Below are positions 45,574-54,224 of a stretch of DNA of 64,000 nt, one piece after another. The first letter of the stretch is position 1. Each line of letters starts with the position of its first letter. Source of the DNA: Chitinophaga skermanii (GTDB lineage: Bacteria; Bacteroidota; Bacteroidia; Chitinophagales; Chitinophagaceae); NCBI RefSeq assembly GCF_003259335.1, contig NZ_QLLL01000002.1:647885-711884 (forward strand), in the 5' to 3' direction. Under the pieces are notes generated by a model, which saw nothing but the letters and a program-made list of their open reading frames with translations, was not told where the DNA came from and ran no database searches. Position numbers and translations under genes: made by a program.

Positions 45574-46049
45574 ATGTGAGCGTTTAGAAAGCCTTTGGGC
45601 TGGGTTTTCGGCGTGTTTTGTATGGAATAGCTACCAATTAGAATCTCTGCGTAAAAACCTTGGGAGCAATTGGTTAACTAAATATTCGCTGTAATATGGG
45701 GGTTTATGCTGCAATGGGGTGACAGTGGGGATAAATGGTTTAGCATTTATGGTTGAGAATAGAAATGTAACAAATTAGGAAGGGGTAGTATATACTAAAA
45801 ATGCTCCACCTTTTTAATAAGTCAAAATATATTAACTGTCCTTAACACGAATGATACTAGCATACTTTTCTAAAACACCGATCCTAAAATTTATTCATAT
45901 TAATATAGTAAAAACACCATATCACAGAATCTATTCTTGTCTTACTCCCTTAAAAGGAACTATCCAGAAACAGAAATACTGAATTTCTATTACATTTTTG
46001 CAATACATTCGTTATTAAGGGTGTTTTTAAACCTTATAAGATACAAAAC
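45574..46049. other. 5' leader/promoter region of the peptide array
   Basis: Non-coding. The part next to pp14 (about 45590-45740) is repeated almost unchanged at 48.6, 52.45 and 56.6 kb, including accaatt...aattggt arms about 30 nt apart and aatattcgctgtaatatggg. It should hold the array promoter, though no clean TAnnTTTG box is visible. The remainder (45760-46049) is AT-rich with no gene. Confidence 0.6.
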
Positions 46050-46381
46050 ATGGTTGCTTTAGGTAAAAATTAAGAAAAGCCCTGGGCTTTCAACAACAGG
46101 AACTGGCTAAAAAACTGAGAGCGGCGCATACTGTTATTGACCGATATGAGCATGATGAGATGCTTCCTTTTATTGATGCTGTGAGAAAACTGGCGGATGC
46201 CCTGGATACAACTGTTGGCTTTTTGCTCGGTGAGGCGAACGATACCAACATACTTAAAGATCCTAAAATGATGAAGCGCCATAATGAGATTAATGACCTT
46301 CCCGATAAAGATAAAGAGTTCGTTTACTCTATCCTGGATGTTTTCCTTGCTAAATCTAAATTACAAGCTATATTAAAATGA
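46050..46381 (+). pseudogene. Broken XRE-family helix-turn-helix regulator
   Basis: ATG at 46050 reads MVALGKN then stops; in another frame, from about 46072, it continues RKALGFQQQELAKKLRAAHTVIDRYEHDEMLPFIDAVRKLADALDTTVGFLLGEA...DVFLAKSKLQAILK to the stop at 46381. This is a complete small Cro/CI-type HTH regulator missing a few bases near codon 8 (the expected IREL segment). It lies on the plus strand, convergent with the RHS module. A second, more decayed relative is at 49.7 kb. Confidence 0.82.
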
Positions 46382-46410
46382 TAAAACCCGGTCGTCGACC
46401 GGGTTTTATC
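46380..46410. terminator. Terminator between XRE remnant and immunity gene
   Basis: Perfect 14-bp arms gataaaacccggtc / gaccgggttttatc with a 3-nt loop, starting at the XRE stop codon and serving the convergent minus-strand gene at 46438 as well. Confidence 0.9.
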
Positions 46411-46437
46411 ATTTTGTATTTACAATAACTTATACTT

Positions 46438-46707
46438 TTAATCGTCATTTCCATCATAGTATAGGTATTCCAAAGTCTGAATAGCTATTTCCGCAATTTC
46501 TTCTTGAGGGAATAATTGCAATTCTCCCATTATATCTTCAGATTCTTCCAAAGGAATATCAAACCCTTGATATAGTGTAATTGCCGCCTCTGTTGGTGTA
46601 GCCCCCTTTTCCTTTAATTTCAATAAAAGGTCTTGTTTTGTTAAAGCCGCAATATTAAGCGTTACTAAATATTCATAAAACTCTTTTATTCTTGGATGTA
46701 TATTCAT
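46438..46707 (-). CDS. Putative immunity protein of RHS copy 1
   Basis: 89-aa acidic, helical protein (LTKQDLLLKLKEKGATPTEAAITLYQGFDIPLEESEDIM). Not recognised as a named family. It lies 16 nt after the end of a toxin-like RHS C-terminus and is the only gene before a terminator, the usual position of a cognate immunity gene. The intact frame contrasts with the broken toxin upstream. Confidence 0.7.
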   Translation of the reverse strand: MNIHPRIKEFYEYLVTLNIAALTKQDLLLKLKEKGATPTEAAITLYQGFDIPLEESEDIMGELQLFPQEEIAEIAIQTLEYLYYDGNDD

Positions 46708-46723
46708 AAAGTATTATCAAAAT

Positions 46724-48132
46724 TTATTTCGGTTTCTGATCCTTTTTTAAGTTTAAATTAATTTCTCTAGGTTTACTATTGGGAAGTTCCGAACCTTCCG
46801 GTCTTACCCGTTCAAATTTTATTTTACCTTGCTCAAAGCCATCTTTTTTTAATAAACTTTCAAATTCAGATAATAGATCCCTAAAGATAGCTGGACCAAC
46901 TGCTCCCTGTGCCCTTGTTGTATTGAAGCCATCTTCAGCATATATCCCTACTTTAGATAACTCAATGCTTTTTCCTTTCACTTTAAAGTCTGCATCAAAA
47001 ATAACCTTTTGATCATTTTTCATAAAGAAGCCATCTATTTTCCCCATCTTAACATCAACTAAAAGCTCCCCAGTTCCTTCTAATATCTTTATGGTACCTC
47101 CTTTAGCAAACAAACCTGCTTTTTCTTCAGGGAAAAGAGCATTACAGCTTCAAACCCTAAAGCGCCAACAGCTTCACCATCTCCATGAGCAGCCTTATCT
47201 ATTAATTCTACATATTCTTTTACTATTGCTACCCCTGTCTTAACTGAAGTCATAATTTGACGCTCCAGTTGTCCGTTTCCTATATTAGGATCTGCAATAG
47301 TAGTTCGACCAAAGTCCCTATCAGAAAAGAACTCTTTAAGCACACTAGGAATATTCTGCAAATTCTCTACACTTTCTTTTGCTCGTTGAATTGCTCCTTT
47401 TGCTACATCTTTACTAAACTTCTTTAACGCAGTAGTTCCAAAAATTTTCTTCTCTAAAAATTCTGCCATGAACCATTCAAACTCTCGACCATCAAGGTCG
47501 ATACCTGCTATTGGATTGTTTCCCGCAAACTGAAATGGTGTTAAATCAGGATATTTTTTCTGTAACGGATCTACAGATAAGAACTTACCTATCCGTGGGT
47601 CATATATACGCATGCCGTAGTCTATCTGATTCCCTTCACCCTTCACATCATTATCATTCTCCTTCCCATTAAACCCATAACGATAATTACTAGCAAATTT
47701 ACGACCTGGCATTATCATTCCAAAAGGATAATAATCTTGAATGTTTTTTAACTCAGCCAAGTCATGGGTCATTGGAGAACCTTGTGGTAGAGCCTTATTC
47801 GAGATAACAACTAAGACATTTCCCAAATGGTTTCATAATTCATACAGTTTTAGCCCATCAGTACTCCAAACCGTGCTACTATTTATTGAAGCTGACATCA
47901 ACAAAGAAGGTGTCCACATCCCCAATCTTGTACTACCATATAAATGTTGTTCGTTCCAATATATACTAGATGGTTCAGTTGGCCTATTACCGTAAACAGC
48001 TAGCGTATTACCTTGAGCATCTTTCACATACCAAGTTTTTACATATGCGCCATCCTTATAATAGCGCTTATACACTCGATTCCCTAAATTATCATAAAAA
48101 TATTCAATAGTTGCTTGGTCTGAAAGTACAAT
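46724..48132 (-). pseudogene. RHS tip, copy 1 (nonsense codon and frameshift)
   Basis: Encodes only the end of an RHS protein. Open frame from 48132 gives ATIEYFYDNLGNRVYKRYYKDG...; a TGA (47833-47835) interrupts KLYEL-NHLGNV where the sister copies have Ser or Cys. The core continues with the hallmark YDPRIGKFLSVDPLQKKYPDLTPFQFAGNNPIAGIDLDG. A specific C-terminal region follows and is frameshifted near 47105-47115 (FEAVMLF then GLFAKGGTIKIL), ending FERVRPEGSELPNSKPREINLNLKK. No start codon or upstream core exists in the window. Toxin type not recognised. Confidence 0.85.
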
Positions 48133-48345
48133 TTAAGATGAAAGTATATTTACACGCAGCAGTAATAACAAACAGTGGCCTGTATACTGTTAAGTTTTGC
48201 AGGTACCTGCGTAGCACCTACTGGCTATTCAGCACCAGGCACACCACCTTTTTACATTTTTGCAGCTACTATTGAAAGCATCGTACAGTTGTAAAGTCGA
48301 AGTATCGCTTCGATCAATGCAACATTCCTTTCAACCTACAATTGC
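48133..48345 (-). repeat. Decayed pp13 copy (duplication unit 2)
   Basis: Same order and partial identity as pp13: aagatgaaagtatatttac at the 3' end, cacctactggctattcagcacc in the core region and cgaagtatcgcttcgatc near the start. In frame it reads KGGVPGAE-stop-PVGATQVPA...TVCYYCCV, so it keeps the GG site and little else. Confidence 0.7.
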
Positions 48346-48378
48346 GTTTTTAACGTGAAGCTGCAATAACATCTTTAC

Positions 48379-48573
48379 TTACACAGCGCATTTAAAGCAT
48401 TTGAACTGCGTGTAAGGCACTGATTCGCAAGTTTGGTAGTACGTAATACAAACACTGCCGTGTGTATCACCAGAAGTTCCGCCGTGGAGTTCGCTTTGTT
48501 GGGCTTTATTGAGCACAGCAACAACTGATTTTTCGAAACTGAGTTTCGCAAGGGTGAGCTTCCTTTTTTTCAT
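48379..48573 (-). CDS. pp15: intact duplicate of pp14
   Basis: 64 aa from MKKRK at 48573; core TSGDTHGSV-C-ITYYQT-C-ESVPYTQFK-C-FK-C-AV, identical to pp14 except Phe for Tyr at 57. Upstream lies the repeated 5' leader, downstream a decayed pp13 copy and an RHS tip instead of pp12. It is the only duplicated pp14 that kept a full reading frame. Confidence 0.87.
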   Translation of the reverse strand: MKKRKLTLAKLSFEKSVVAVLNKAQQSELHGGTSGDTHGSVCITYYQTCESVPYTQFKCFKCAV

Positions 48574-49032
48574 ATGTAAGCGTTTAGAAAGCCTGGATTG
48601 GTTTTTCGGCATGTTGTGTATGGAATAGCTACCAATTAGAATCTCTGCGTAAAAACCTTGGTGTGCAATTGGTTAACTAAATAATAGCTACCAATTAGAA
48701 TCTCTGCGTAAAAACCTTGGCGTGCAATTGGTTAACTAAATATTCGCTGTAATATGGGGGTTTATGCTGCAATGGGGTGGCAGTGGGGATAAGTGGTTGG
48801 GGGAATGCTAAATCATAAATACCAAAATTCAATTGGTTTTGAATCGGTATATGTAACTATGGCTAATTTCAAAAATTTCCCCTCTGAAAACTTTAAACAA
48901 TATCCTTTATTTTACTTGTTATTTAAATATCATATACCCAATCTAAACTTTTAATAGTCTCGTCAAGTGCTCTTATACTTGTAACTGCAGCGGATAACAA
49001 TGATAAATCCCAAAAAATAGTATCTATTCCAA
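48574..49032. other. Leader copy 2 and non-coding DNA
   Basis: Holds the 5' leader repeat of pp15, with its internal 59-bp duplication, then about 240 bp of AT-rich DNA without a gene. Confidence 0.6.
48625..48742. repeat. 59-bp tandem duplication inside the leader
   Basis: Two adjacent units starting atagctaccaattagaat at 48625 and 48684 (period 59 bp), differing at about one base. The other three leader copies have a single unit. It doubles the accaatt...aattggt inverted-repeat element in front of pp15. Confidence 0.85.
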
Positions 49033-49203
49033 ACCTTCGCCGATAAGCTTCGATAAATTGAACAACTTGAAGACGAAGACAGGCAAGCACTGTACCAGAT
49101 TATCGACGTTATGCCTACTAAGTTTAAGGATTTCATTCAGAAAGATTATGCTGGATTAAAGCACTTGAGAATCTTTCAAATATTTTTCAATATTCTTAAG
49201 TAG
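49033..49203 (+). pseudogene. C-terminal remnant of an XRE-type regulator
   Basis: The plus-strand frame FADKLR-stop-IEQLEDEDRQALYQIIDVMPTKFKDFIQ is the usual C-terminal tail of small phage-type XRE regulators, with one internal TAA. No HTH part is attached; another XRE remnant follows 0.5 kb on. Confidence 0.6.
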
Positions 49204-49390
49204 AATATGCTGTCCCAGTAATCGTTAATCTACCATTACAATTATCGATAATGATTGGGCTATTTCCACCTAGCATCTTCATCATATCTCCTGATTCAAT
49301 AAATTCTTTAGATTGATAGAAAAACGTCCAGCCCAATTCAAATTCAATCGTTTCATCATCAAGTATTATCAAATTAATCTTACTTTTCTC
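49196..49390 (-). pseudogene. Imm35/YrhB-type immunity remnant
   Basis: The minus-strand frame reads INLIILDDETIEFELGWTFFYQSKEF then IESGDMMKMLGGNSPIIIDNCNGRLTITGTAYST and stops at 49196-49198. GWTFFYQSKEF and GNSPIIIDNxxGRL(T)xTGTA are the signature of the Imm35 (YrhB) family. No start codon fits. The preceding frame is the matching papain-like toxin end, so this is a decayed toxin/immunity pair. Confidence 0.7.
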
Positions 49391-49393
49391 TGA

Positions 49394-49692
49394 TTACTCA
49401 ATTAAAAATTGACTTGTAATTCCTTTAGCATCTATTAGTGACAACATAATCTTATTCCTTTCAATTGTATTGTGAAACCATAGTTGTTTATATTCACCCT
49501 CTTTCATGAGAGTATTAGGATTCATTACTCGACTACCTTTCGTCCGCTGAAAATCCAAAAACATAACAACTCCATTTTGCTTTACAACATTGAAATTATG
49601 CCCTAAATTGCCAAGCCCCTTATAACCCAGAACAACACCGTACTTCCATCCTTCATATTTTACATTTGGTCTATTATTGATTTGGGAGAATT
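49394..49692 (-). pseudogene. Papain-fold RHS toxin C-terminal fragment
   Basis: The open frame SQINNRPNVKYEGWKYGVVLG, LGNLGHNFNVVKQNGVVMFLD, FQRTKGSRVMNPN...SQFLIE ends at 49394-49396. The GHNFNVV...FLDFQ stretch resembles the His-containing half of papain-fold polymorphic toxins, known partners of Imm35. No RHS core, start or Cys half is present, so it is a fragment. Confidence 0.65.
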
Positions 49693-49720
49693 ATGAATAT
49701 CCATTGTTTTTGTATTAAAC

Positions 49721-50000
49721 CAATTCAAAAAGATAGCTAAAAAAGTAGGAGTACATGGTGCCGTCATTAGGAGATATGAACAGGATGAGGTAAACCATCC
49801 ATTGAGATTGCAGCTAATATTGTGGCTGCGCTGGGAATTTCTTTGGACTACCTGGTTGGTAATACCGACTTACTTCTGGATCAGACCATCCTGAAGCGGA
49901 TTATGGATACTCAAAACTAAATGACCAGAATAAAACGGATGCTTTTAAACTTCTAGATATGTTTCTACATGAAGCTAAAGCTAGACATGCTTACAAATAA
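49721..50000 (+). pseudogene. Decayed XRE-family regulator
   Basis: Reads KKIAKKVGVHGAVIRRYEQDE, then after a frameshift IEIAANIVAALGISLDYLVGNTDLL...LKRIMDTQN, and after another DQNKTDAFKLLDMFLHEAKARHAYK with a stop at 49998-50000. This is the order of a Cro/CI-type HTH protein (compare 46050-46381). Convergent to the toxin/immunity pair at its right, with a shared terminator. Confidence 0.75.
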
Positions 50001-50009
50001 TAATGAACT

Positions 50010-50055
50010 AAAAGGACTTAATCTTTGAACTAGGGTTAAAAGATTAAGTCCTTTT
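50010..50055. terminator. Strong hairpin after the second XRE remnant
   Basis: Perfect 17-bp arms aaaaggacttaatcttt / aaagattaagtcctttt with a 12-nt loop and T/A runs on both sides. Confidence 0.9.
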
Positions 50056-50173
50056 AACTGTTAAATTATCTGAAGGATCAAACTAAAAAATCATTAATAA
50101 ATTGAATAGTATATTCAACCTAAAATTCGGGACACTGCGAATAAATATTCTCATATCCCTCCGTAAAATTAAT

Positions 50174-50488
50174 TCACAAGGCATATTTCATTTTAAGCTT
50201 GCCTATTTCATCAATTATATACTTTCTAGCATCATCAATATCCATTTTACCTACATCCGGAAAGTTATGTGATTTTGCATCGAAGTATTCTTCAACAAAA
50301 TCAATAAATTCCCTATTAGGCAATGCTTCTTCGATGAACCTATCAATTTCGTGCATTGTTTCTGAATCCATGTAAAAGTCCGGGGATTTAACTAAATACC
50401 CATAATTATGATGGTCATTTTTCAATGCATTCTCCAAAGCATTTAAATAAACTTTAAAAAAAAATCGCTCATCCATTTTTTTTACCAT
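50174..50488 (-). CDS. Putative immunity protein of RHS copy 2
   Basis: 104 aa (or 100 from Met5), acidic and helical, with the middle MHEIDRFIEEALPNREFIDFVEEYF. Its start ATGG overlaps the toxin stop (TGGTAA), so it is translated together with it, as toxin/immunity pairs often are. Family not recognised. Confidence 0.75.
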   Translation of the reverse strand: MVKKMDERFFFKVYLNALENALKNDHHNYGYLVKSPDFYMDSETMHEIDRFIEEALPNREFIDFVEEYFDAKSHNFPDVGKMDIDDARKYIIDEIGKLKMKYAL

Positions 50489-52002
50489 TTTCTTTGACCC
50501 AATCGGTCTACTTCCAAGGGTCTATGATATCTCAAACTATTTCCCTTCCCTGTATGATAATGTGGTAAAGGAATTTCAAACTTTCTTGCTATACGAGGAA
50601 TTGTTAGTTTACGTTCTTTAGCCGAAGCGCGGTCCAAAGTATGAAAATCAAATCGCGGTTTAGATCCATAATCAGTGCCCTTAGATATGGAAAATCCATT
50701 TACTCGTCCATTTTTATTCCTAAGTAGTTTTATGCCAATACCTTCTTCAAAACCTCCTCCTGAAATATGTAACCCGTTAAATTGCCCATTCTTCTGATTA
50801 TAGATACGTTCGACCTTTAACGCAGGAGTATTTTTGATCATGGATATTTGAGCAGCCCAACTTATTCCAACCTCAAGTGCAACATCCGATAATAAATCGC
50901 TCCCATCTTCATAACTTGTCACCGCTCTAGCTCTACTACTATAATAGTTAACTCTAGCTAAAGGATTAAACATGAAGCTTATTGAACTTGGATCTATTCC
51001 AGAAGTGTTAACTGCGTATGATGTTTTGAATGCATTAAAAGCCTCAGCATTTGCTTCATTTCTCAACCTATTTGTAATACTGATCGGAACTGCAACCGTA
51101 CCATCAGCATTAGATCCATAAATGCCTCTGGCGAAATTATCGTTATATGCACGTAATTTACCTATATAAATATCATTACCTACCTGATCAACAGTAGCGG
51201 CTCCACCTGCATTATTATAGTATTCTTTGAAGTCAGGAGTCGAATTACCAAGATTAAGTTCAATAGTTTTCCAACGGTGATCTCCTAGATATTCCCATTT
51301 GCCATCTTTGTTTCCTACCTTAGTCCCAATTACATATGTTTCATTTCCTCCTTTGCAAGTTGGGCAGTCACCATTAGGATCATTAAGTATGATTGGCTTA
51401 TTGTCGAATACCGAATAGGGGCTTAAATCGGAAAATACAACAGGGTCAACATTCCATCTCCTTCCTATCCTACTATCATATTCCCAGAACTGAGCAGTGT
51501 AATTGTTCTCTCCTACCTCTGTCGATTTCTCTTGCCCATTAAACCCATAACGATAATTATTAGCAAATTTACGACCTGGCATCATCATTCCAAAAGGATA
51601 ATAATCTTGAACGCTTTTTAACTCAGCCAAGTTATGGGTCATTGGAGAACCTTGTGGTAAAGCCTTATTCGAGATAACAACTAAGACATTTCCCAAATGG
51701 TTAGATAATTCATAAAGTTTTAGCCCATCAGTACTCCAAACCGTGCTACTATTTATTGAAGCTGACATCAACAAAGAAGGTGTCCACATCCCCAATCTTG
51801 TACTACCATATAAATGTTGTTCGTTCCAATATATACTAGATGGTTCCGTTGGTTTATTACCGTAAACAGCTAGCGTATTACCTTGAGCATCTTTTACATA
51901 CCAAGTTTTTGTATATACGCCATCCTTATAATAGCACTTATACACTCTATTCCCCGAATTATCATAAAAATAATCAATAGTTGCTTGGTTTGCAAGTACA
52001 AT
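50482..52002 (-). CDS. RHS tip, copy 2, with C-terminal toxin-like domain
   Basis: Open without interruption from 52002, just after an in-frame TAA; the first ATG is at 51945 (487 aa). RHS core: NRVYKCYYKDG, YWNEQHLYGSTRLGMWTP, LSNHLGNVLVVISNK, PFGMMMPGRKF and YRYGFNGQEKS. The last core part (YDSRIGRRWNVDPVVFSDLSPYSVFDNKPIILNDPNGD) is a different variant from copies 1, 3 and 4. The specific C-terminus (about residues 190-487) ends with RFDFHTLDRASAKE...IPLPHYHTGKGNSLRYHRPLEVDR, His-rich and nuclease-like in style but unassigned. Only the tip of an RHS protein (normally over 1000 aa) is present. Confidence 0.82.
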   Translation of the reverse strand: MVLANQATIDYFYDNSGNRVYKCYYKDGVYTKTWYVKDAQGNTLAVYGNKPTEPSSIYWNEQHLYGSTRLGMWTPSLLMSASINSSTVWSTDGLKLYELSNHLGNVLVVISNKALPQGSPMTHNLAELKSVQDYYPFGMMMPGRKFANNYRYGFNGQEKSTEVGENNYTAQFWEYDSRIGRRWNVDPVVFSDLSPYSVFDNKPIILNDPNGDCPTCKGGNETYVIGTKVGNKDGKWEYLGDHRWKTIELNLGNSTPDFKEYYNNAGGAATVDQVGNDIYIGKLRAYNDNFARGIYGSNADGTVAVPISITNRLRNEANAEAFNAFKTSYAVNTSGIDPSSISFMFNPLARVNYYSSRARAVTSYEDGSDLLSDVALEVGISWAAQISMIKNTPALKVERIYNQKNGQFNGLHISGGGFEEGIGIKLLRNKNGRVNGFSISKGTDYGSKPRFDFHTLDRASAKERKLTIPRIARKFEIPLPHYHTGKGNSLRYHRPLEVDRLGQRKW

Positions 52003-52200
52003 TTAAGATGAAAGTATATTTACACGCAGCAGTAATAACAAACAGTGGCCTGTATACTGTAAAGTTTTGCAAGTACCTTCGTAGCACCTACTGGCTATTC
52101 AGCACCAGGCACACCTCCTTTTTACATTTTGCAGCTACAATTGAAAGCATCGTACAGTTGTAAAGTCGAAGTATCGCTTCGATCAATGCAACATTCCTTT
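52003..52200 (-). repeat. Decayed pp13 copy (duplication unit 3)
   Basis: Nearly the same sequence as 48133-48345 (aagatgaaagtatatttacacgcagcag through cgaagtatcgcttcgatc). No reading frame of precursor length survives. Confidence 0.7.
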
Positions 52201-52247
52201 CAACCTACAATGGCGTTTTTAACGTGTGGCTGCAATAGCACCATTAC

Positions 52248-52436
52248 TTAAACAGCGCATTTAAAGCATTTGAAACTGCGTATAAGGAACTGATTCGCAA
52301 GTTTGGTAGTACGAAATACAAACACTGCCGTGTGTACCACCAGAAGTTCCGCCGTGGAGTTCGCTTTGTTGGGCTTTATTGAGCACAGCAACAACTGATT
52401 TTTCGAAACTGAGTTTCGCAAGGGTCTTTATTTCAT
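52248..52436 (-). pseudogene. Decayed pp14 copy (unit 3)
   Basis: The core region is still close to pp15, but the start is broken: catatgaaataaag... gives ATG AAA TAA because the MKKRKLTL codons are lost, and an extra A near 52279 shifts the frame at the end. The leader phrase LAKLSFEKSVVAVLNKAQQSELHGG is still readable in the right frame. The same start lesion appears at 56.6 kb. Confidence 0.8.
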
Positions 52437-52855
52437 ATGTAAGCGTTTAGAAAGCCTGGATTGGGTTTTCGGCGTGTTGTGTATGGAATAGCTACCAATT
52501 AGAATCTCTGCGTAAAAACTTTGGCGTGCAATTGGTTAACTAAATATTCGCTGTAATATGGGGAATTATGCTGCAAAGCGTGACAGTGTAGATGAGGGGT
52601 TTGAGGGAAAGCTTATGATCGAAATACTTTGACATTACAAGTAGCTTACTCAAACTCTATGACGTTATCAATATAACGAAAGCTTAAAACAAAAAAATAT
52701 TGCTTAAGCTTTCGTTATATTGATAATACTAGATGGTACTGTTACATATTCATCTAACTTAATAACATAAAATTAAACTTACAACCTCTTACGAGGTTTG
52801 GCATCGTATAGCACTAATAATATCTAATACCTTTTTAAAATAAAACTCTAATTTA
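52437..52855. other. Leader copy 3 and a long inverted repeat
   Basis: Contains the third copy of the array leader (to about 52590) and the 23-bp inverted repeat at 52665-52726. No gene. Confidence 0.6.
52665..52726. terminator. 23-bp perfect inverted repeat
   Basis: Arms 52665-52687 and 52704-52726 (ttatcaatataacgaaagct...) with a 16-nt A-rich loop. It lies 130 bp past the stop of the lipoprotein gene. It may be its terminator, though length and AT content would also suit a small mobile or phage-derived hairpin. Confidence 0.55.
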
Positions 52856-53449
52856 CTATAATCTCCAAATCCTAGCTGGGAAATTTAAATTCAGGAAACA
52901 ATTAGCACTAGCCTTCATTTCTTCTTTAAACTCCTTAATTTTCCATTCCAATGCTTCTTGATTTGGGAATTTAGTTTCTGTCCAATTCAACTGGTTACCG
53001 CGTTTAGTAAAATGATATAAACTTAAGCCATTTAAAACTTTAAAAGTAATATATAATTCAGTTTGTATTAAATAACACATACTACCATCATTCCAAAAGT
53101 AAAATTTAACCAATCCCACTTCGTCACCACCATCGTCTAGGGCCGGACTTTCTAACATCATTGGAATTGAATCTTTATAGGCTAACTTAATTTTCATACC
53201 ATTAGATTGCCGTTCCACTATTAAGTAGCTTCCAGTATCAGCAGCCAACATCCTTGCGTACATTGCTTCTGGAAATGTCATCGTATCAGTCCTCTCTTTA
53301 TTAATAATGTCATTTGAATGCAAGCTACTGTCCTTAACTTGGACGTTACTAAGCGTACTATCTTTTGACTCGTTACTATTTCTTGAGTTAGTGCATGAAA
53401 AGAATACACTTGAAATTAATATAATCACCAATACCGGAGGTCTTAACAT
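52856..53449 (-). CDS. Putative lipoprotein immunity protein of RHS copy 3
   Basis: 197 aa with lipobox VFFSC, a Ser/Asn-rich linker (20-50) and a small globular part (MYARMLAADTGSYLIVERQSNGMKIKLAY ... TFKVLNGLSLYHFTKRGNQLNWTETKFPN). It lies 39 nt after the end of RHS copy 3. A lipoprotein immunity partner would imply a toxin acting in the periplasm. Family not recognised. Confidence 0.72.
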   Translation of the reverse strand: MLRPPVLVIILISSVFFSCTNSRNSNESKDSTLSNVQVKDSSLHSNDIINKERTDTMTFPEAMYARMLAADTGSYLIVERQSNGMKIKLAYKDSIPMMLESPALDDGGDEVGLVKFYFWNDGSMCYLIQTELYITFKVLNGLSLYHFTKRGNQLNWTETKFPNQEALEWKIKEFKEEMKASANCFLNLNFPARIWRL

Positions 53450-53488
53450 ATTTTTTGTTTAATATATCACTATTTTGTTTCTTTATTT

Positions 53489-54076
53489 CTAGGATCCTGA
53501 TCCGATAGTGGCCACATATCTGTCCCCGTAATCCAAATAATAATCAGGTGCTTCAGGCTGCCATGACCAAAGATCATCCATTAGCGTCTGACGTATATCA
53601 AAGTCATTATCTCTCCACTTATAGTAGTTAGTTGTTCCTAATATTCCAGGCGGCGTAGGTGTAGGTTTCAAATCGCCTCCTCTATAATTGATTTTTGTTG
53701 CGGAAATCACTTGACTTGTTCGCTTTATACTTTCACTTGTTACTATTCTCTGTACGTAATGAACTTGTCCATTTTGTACGGGTGCTGCACCTTCATCCCA
53801 AACGAATGAACTACTCATAACGTTTCCCTTTCCGTCAAATGATTGAGTTAAGACGTAAGTTTCCAATCCGTCTATATCTATAGCATCAATAGGTCGATTA
53901 CTTGCAAATTGGTAGGGTGTTAGCTCCGGGTAACTCTTTGAAATCGGATCCATACTCAAAAACCTACCTATCCTCGGATCATAAACTCTCATTCCATAAC
54001 CCTGCTGATTACCTTCTCCTTTGATTTCGTTGTCGTTTTCCTTACCGTTAAACCCATAACGATACCTTCTCTCTCC
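53489..54076 (-). pseudogene. RHS tip, copy 3 (N-terminally truncated)
   Basis: Open from 54076, directly after a TGA. It starts inside the RHS core at RYRYGFNGKENDNEIKGEGNQQGYGMRVYDPRIGRFLSMDPISKSYPELTPYQFASNRPIDAIDIDG, about 115 residues later than the other copies, then has a specific C-terminus of about 120 residues (QTLMDDLWSWQPEAPDYYLDYGDRYVATIGSGS). The truncation point is flanked by unrelated sequence (54077-54224). It could still be expressed from Met at 53992 as a 167-aa toxin-like piece, but more likely it is a stored fragment. Confidence 0.75.
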
Positions 54077-54224
54077 TCATTTTAGTAATTTGCAAACTAA
54101 AACCAAGTGGTCGAAGGATAAAGTTAGGGTTACCTAGCATTCGACATTCCTTGGTGAACAATTTACGCGCGTTTTCCAGTACATGCCGAATAGCTCGAGC
54201 TACACCGTATATCCCCTATATAAA
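54077..54224 (-). other. Unidentified remnant at the RHS copy 3 breakpoint
   Basis: A stop-free stretch of about 47 codons (GIYGVARAIRHVLENARKL... LGNPNFILRPLGFSL) sits exactly where the RHS core of copy 3 is cut. It is not RHS sequence and not seen elsewhere in the window; it could be the end of an inserted element. Not identified. Confidence 0.35.

Noticed and set aside
47105..47115. Programmed frameshift in RHS copy 1
   Set aside because: The same gene also has a nonsense codon at 47833, so loss of function is the simpler explanation.
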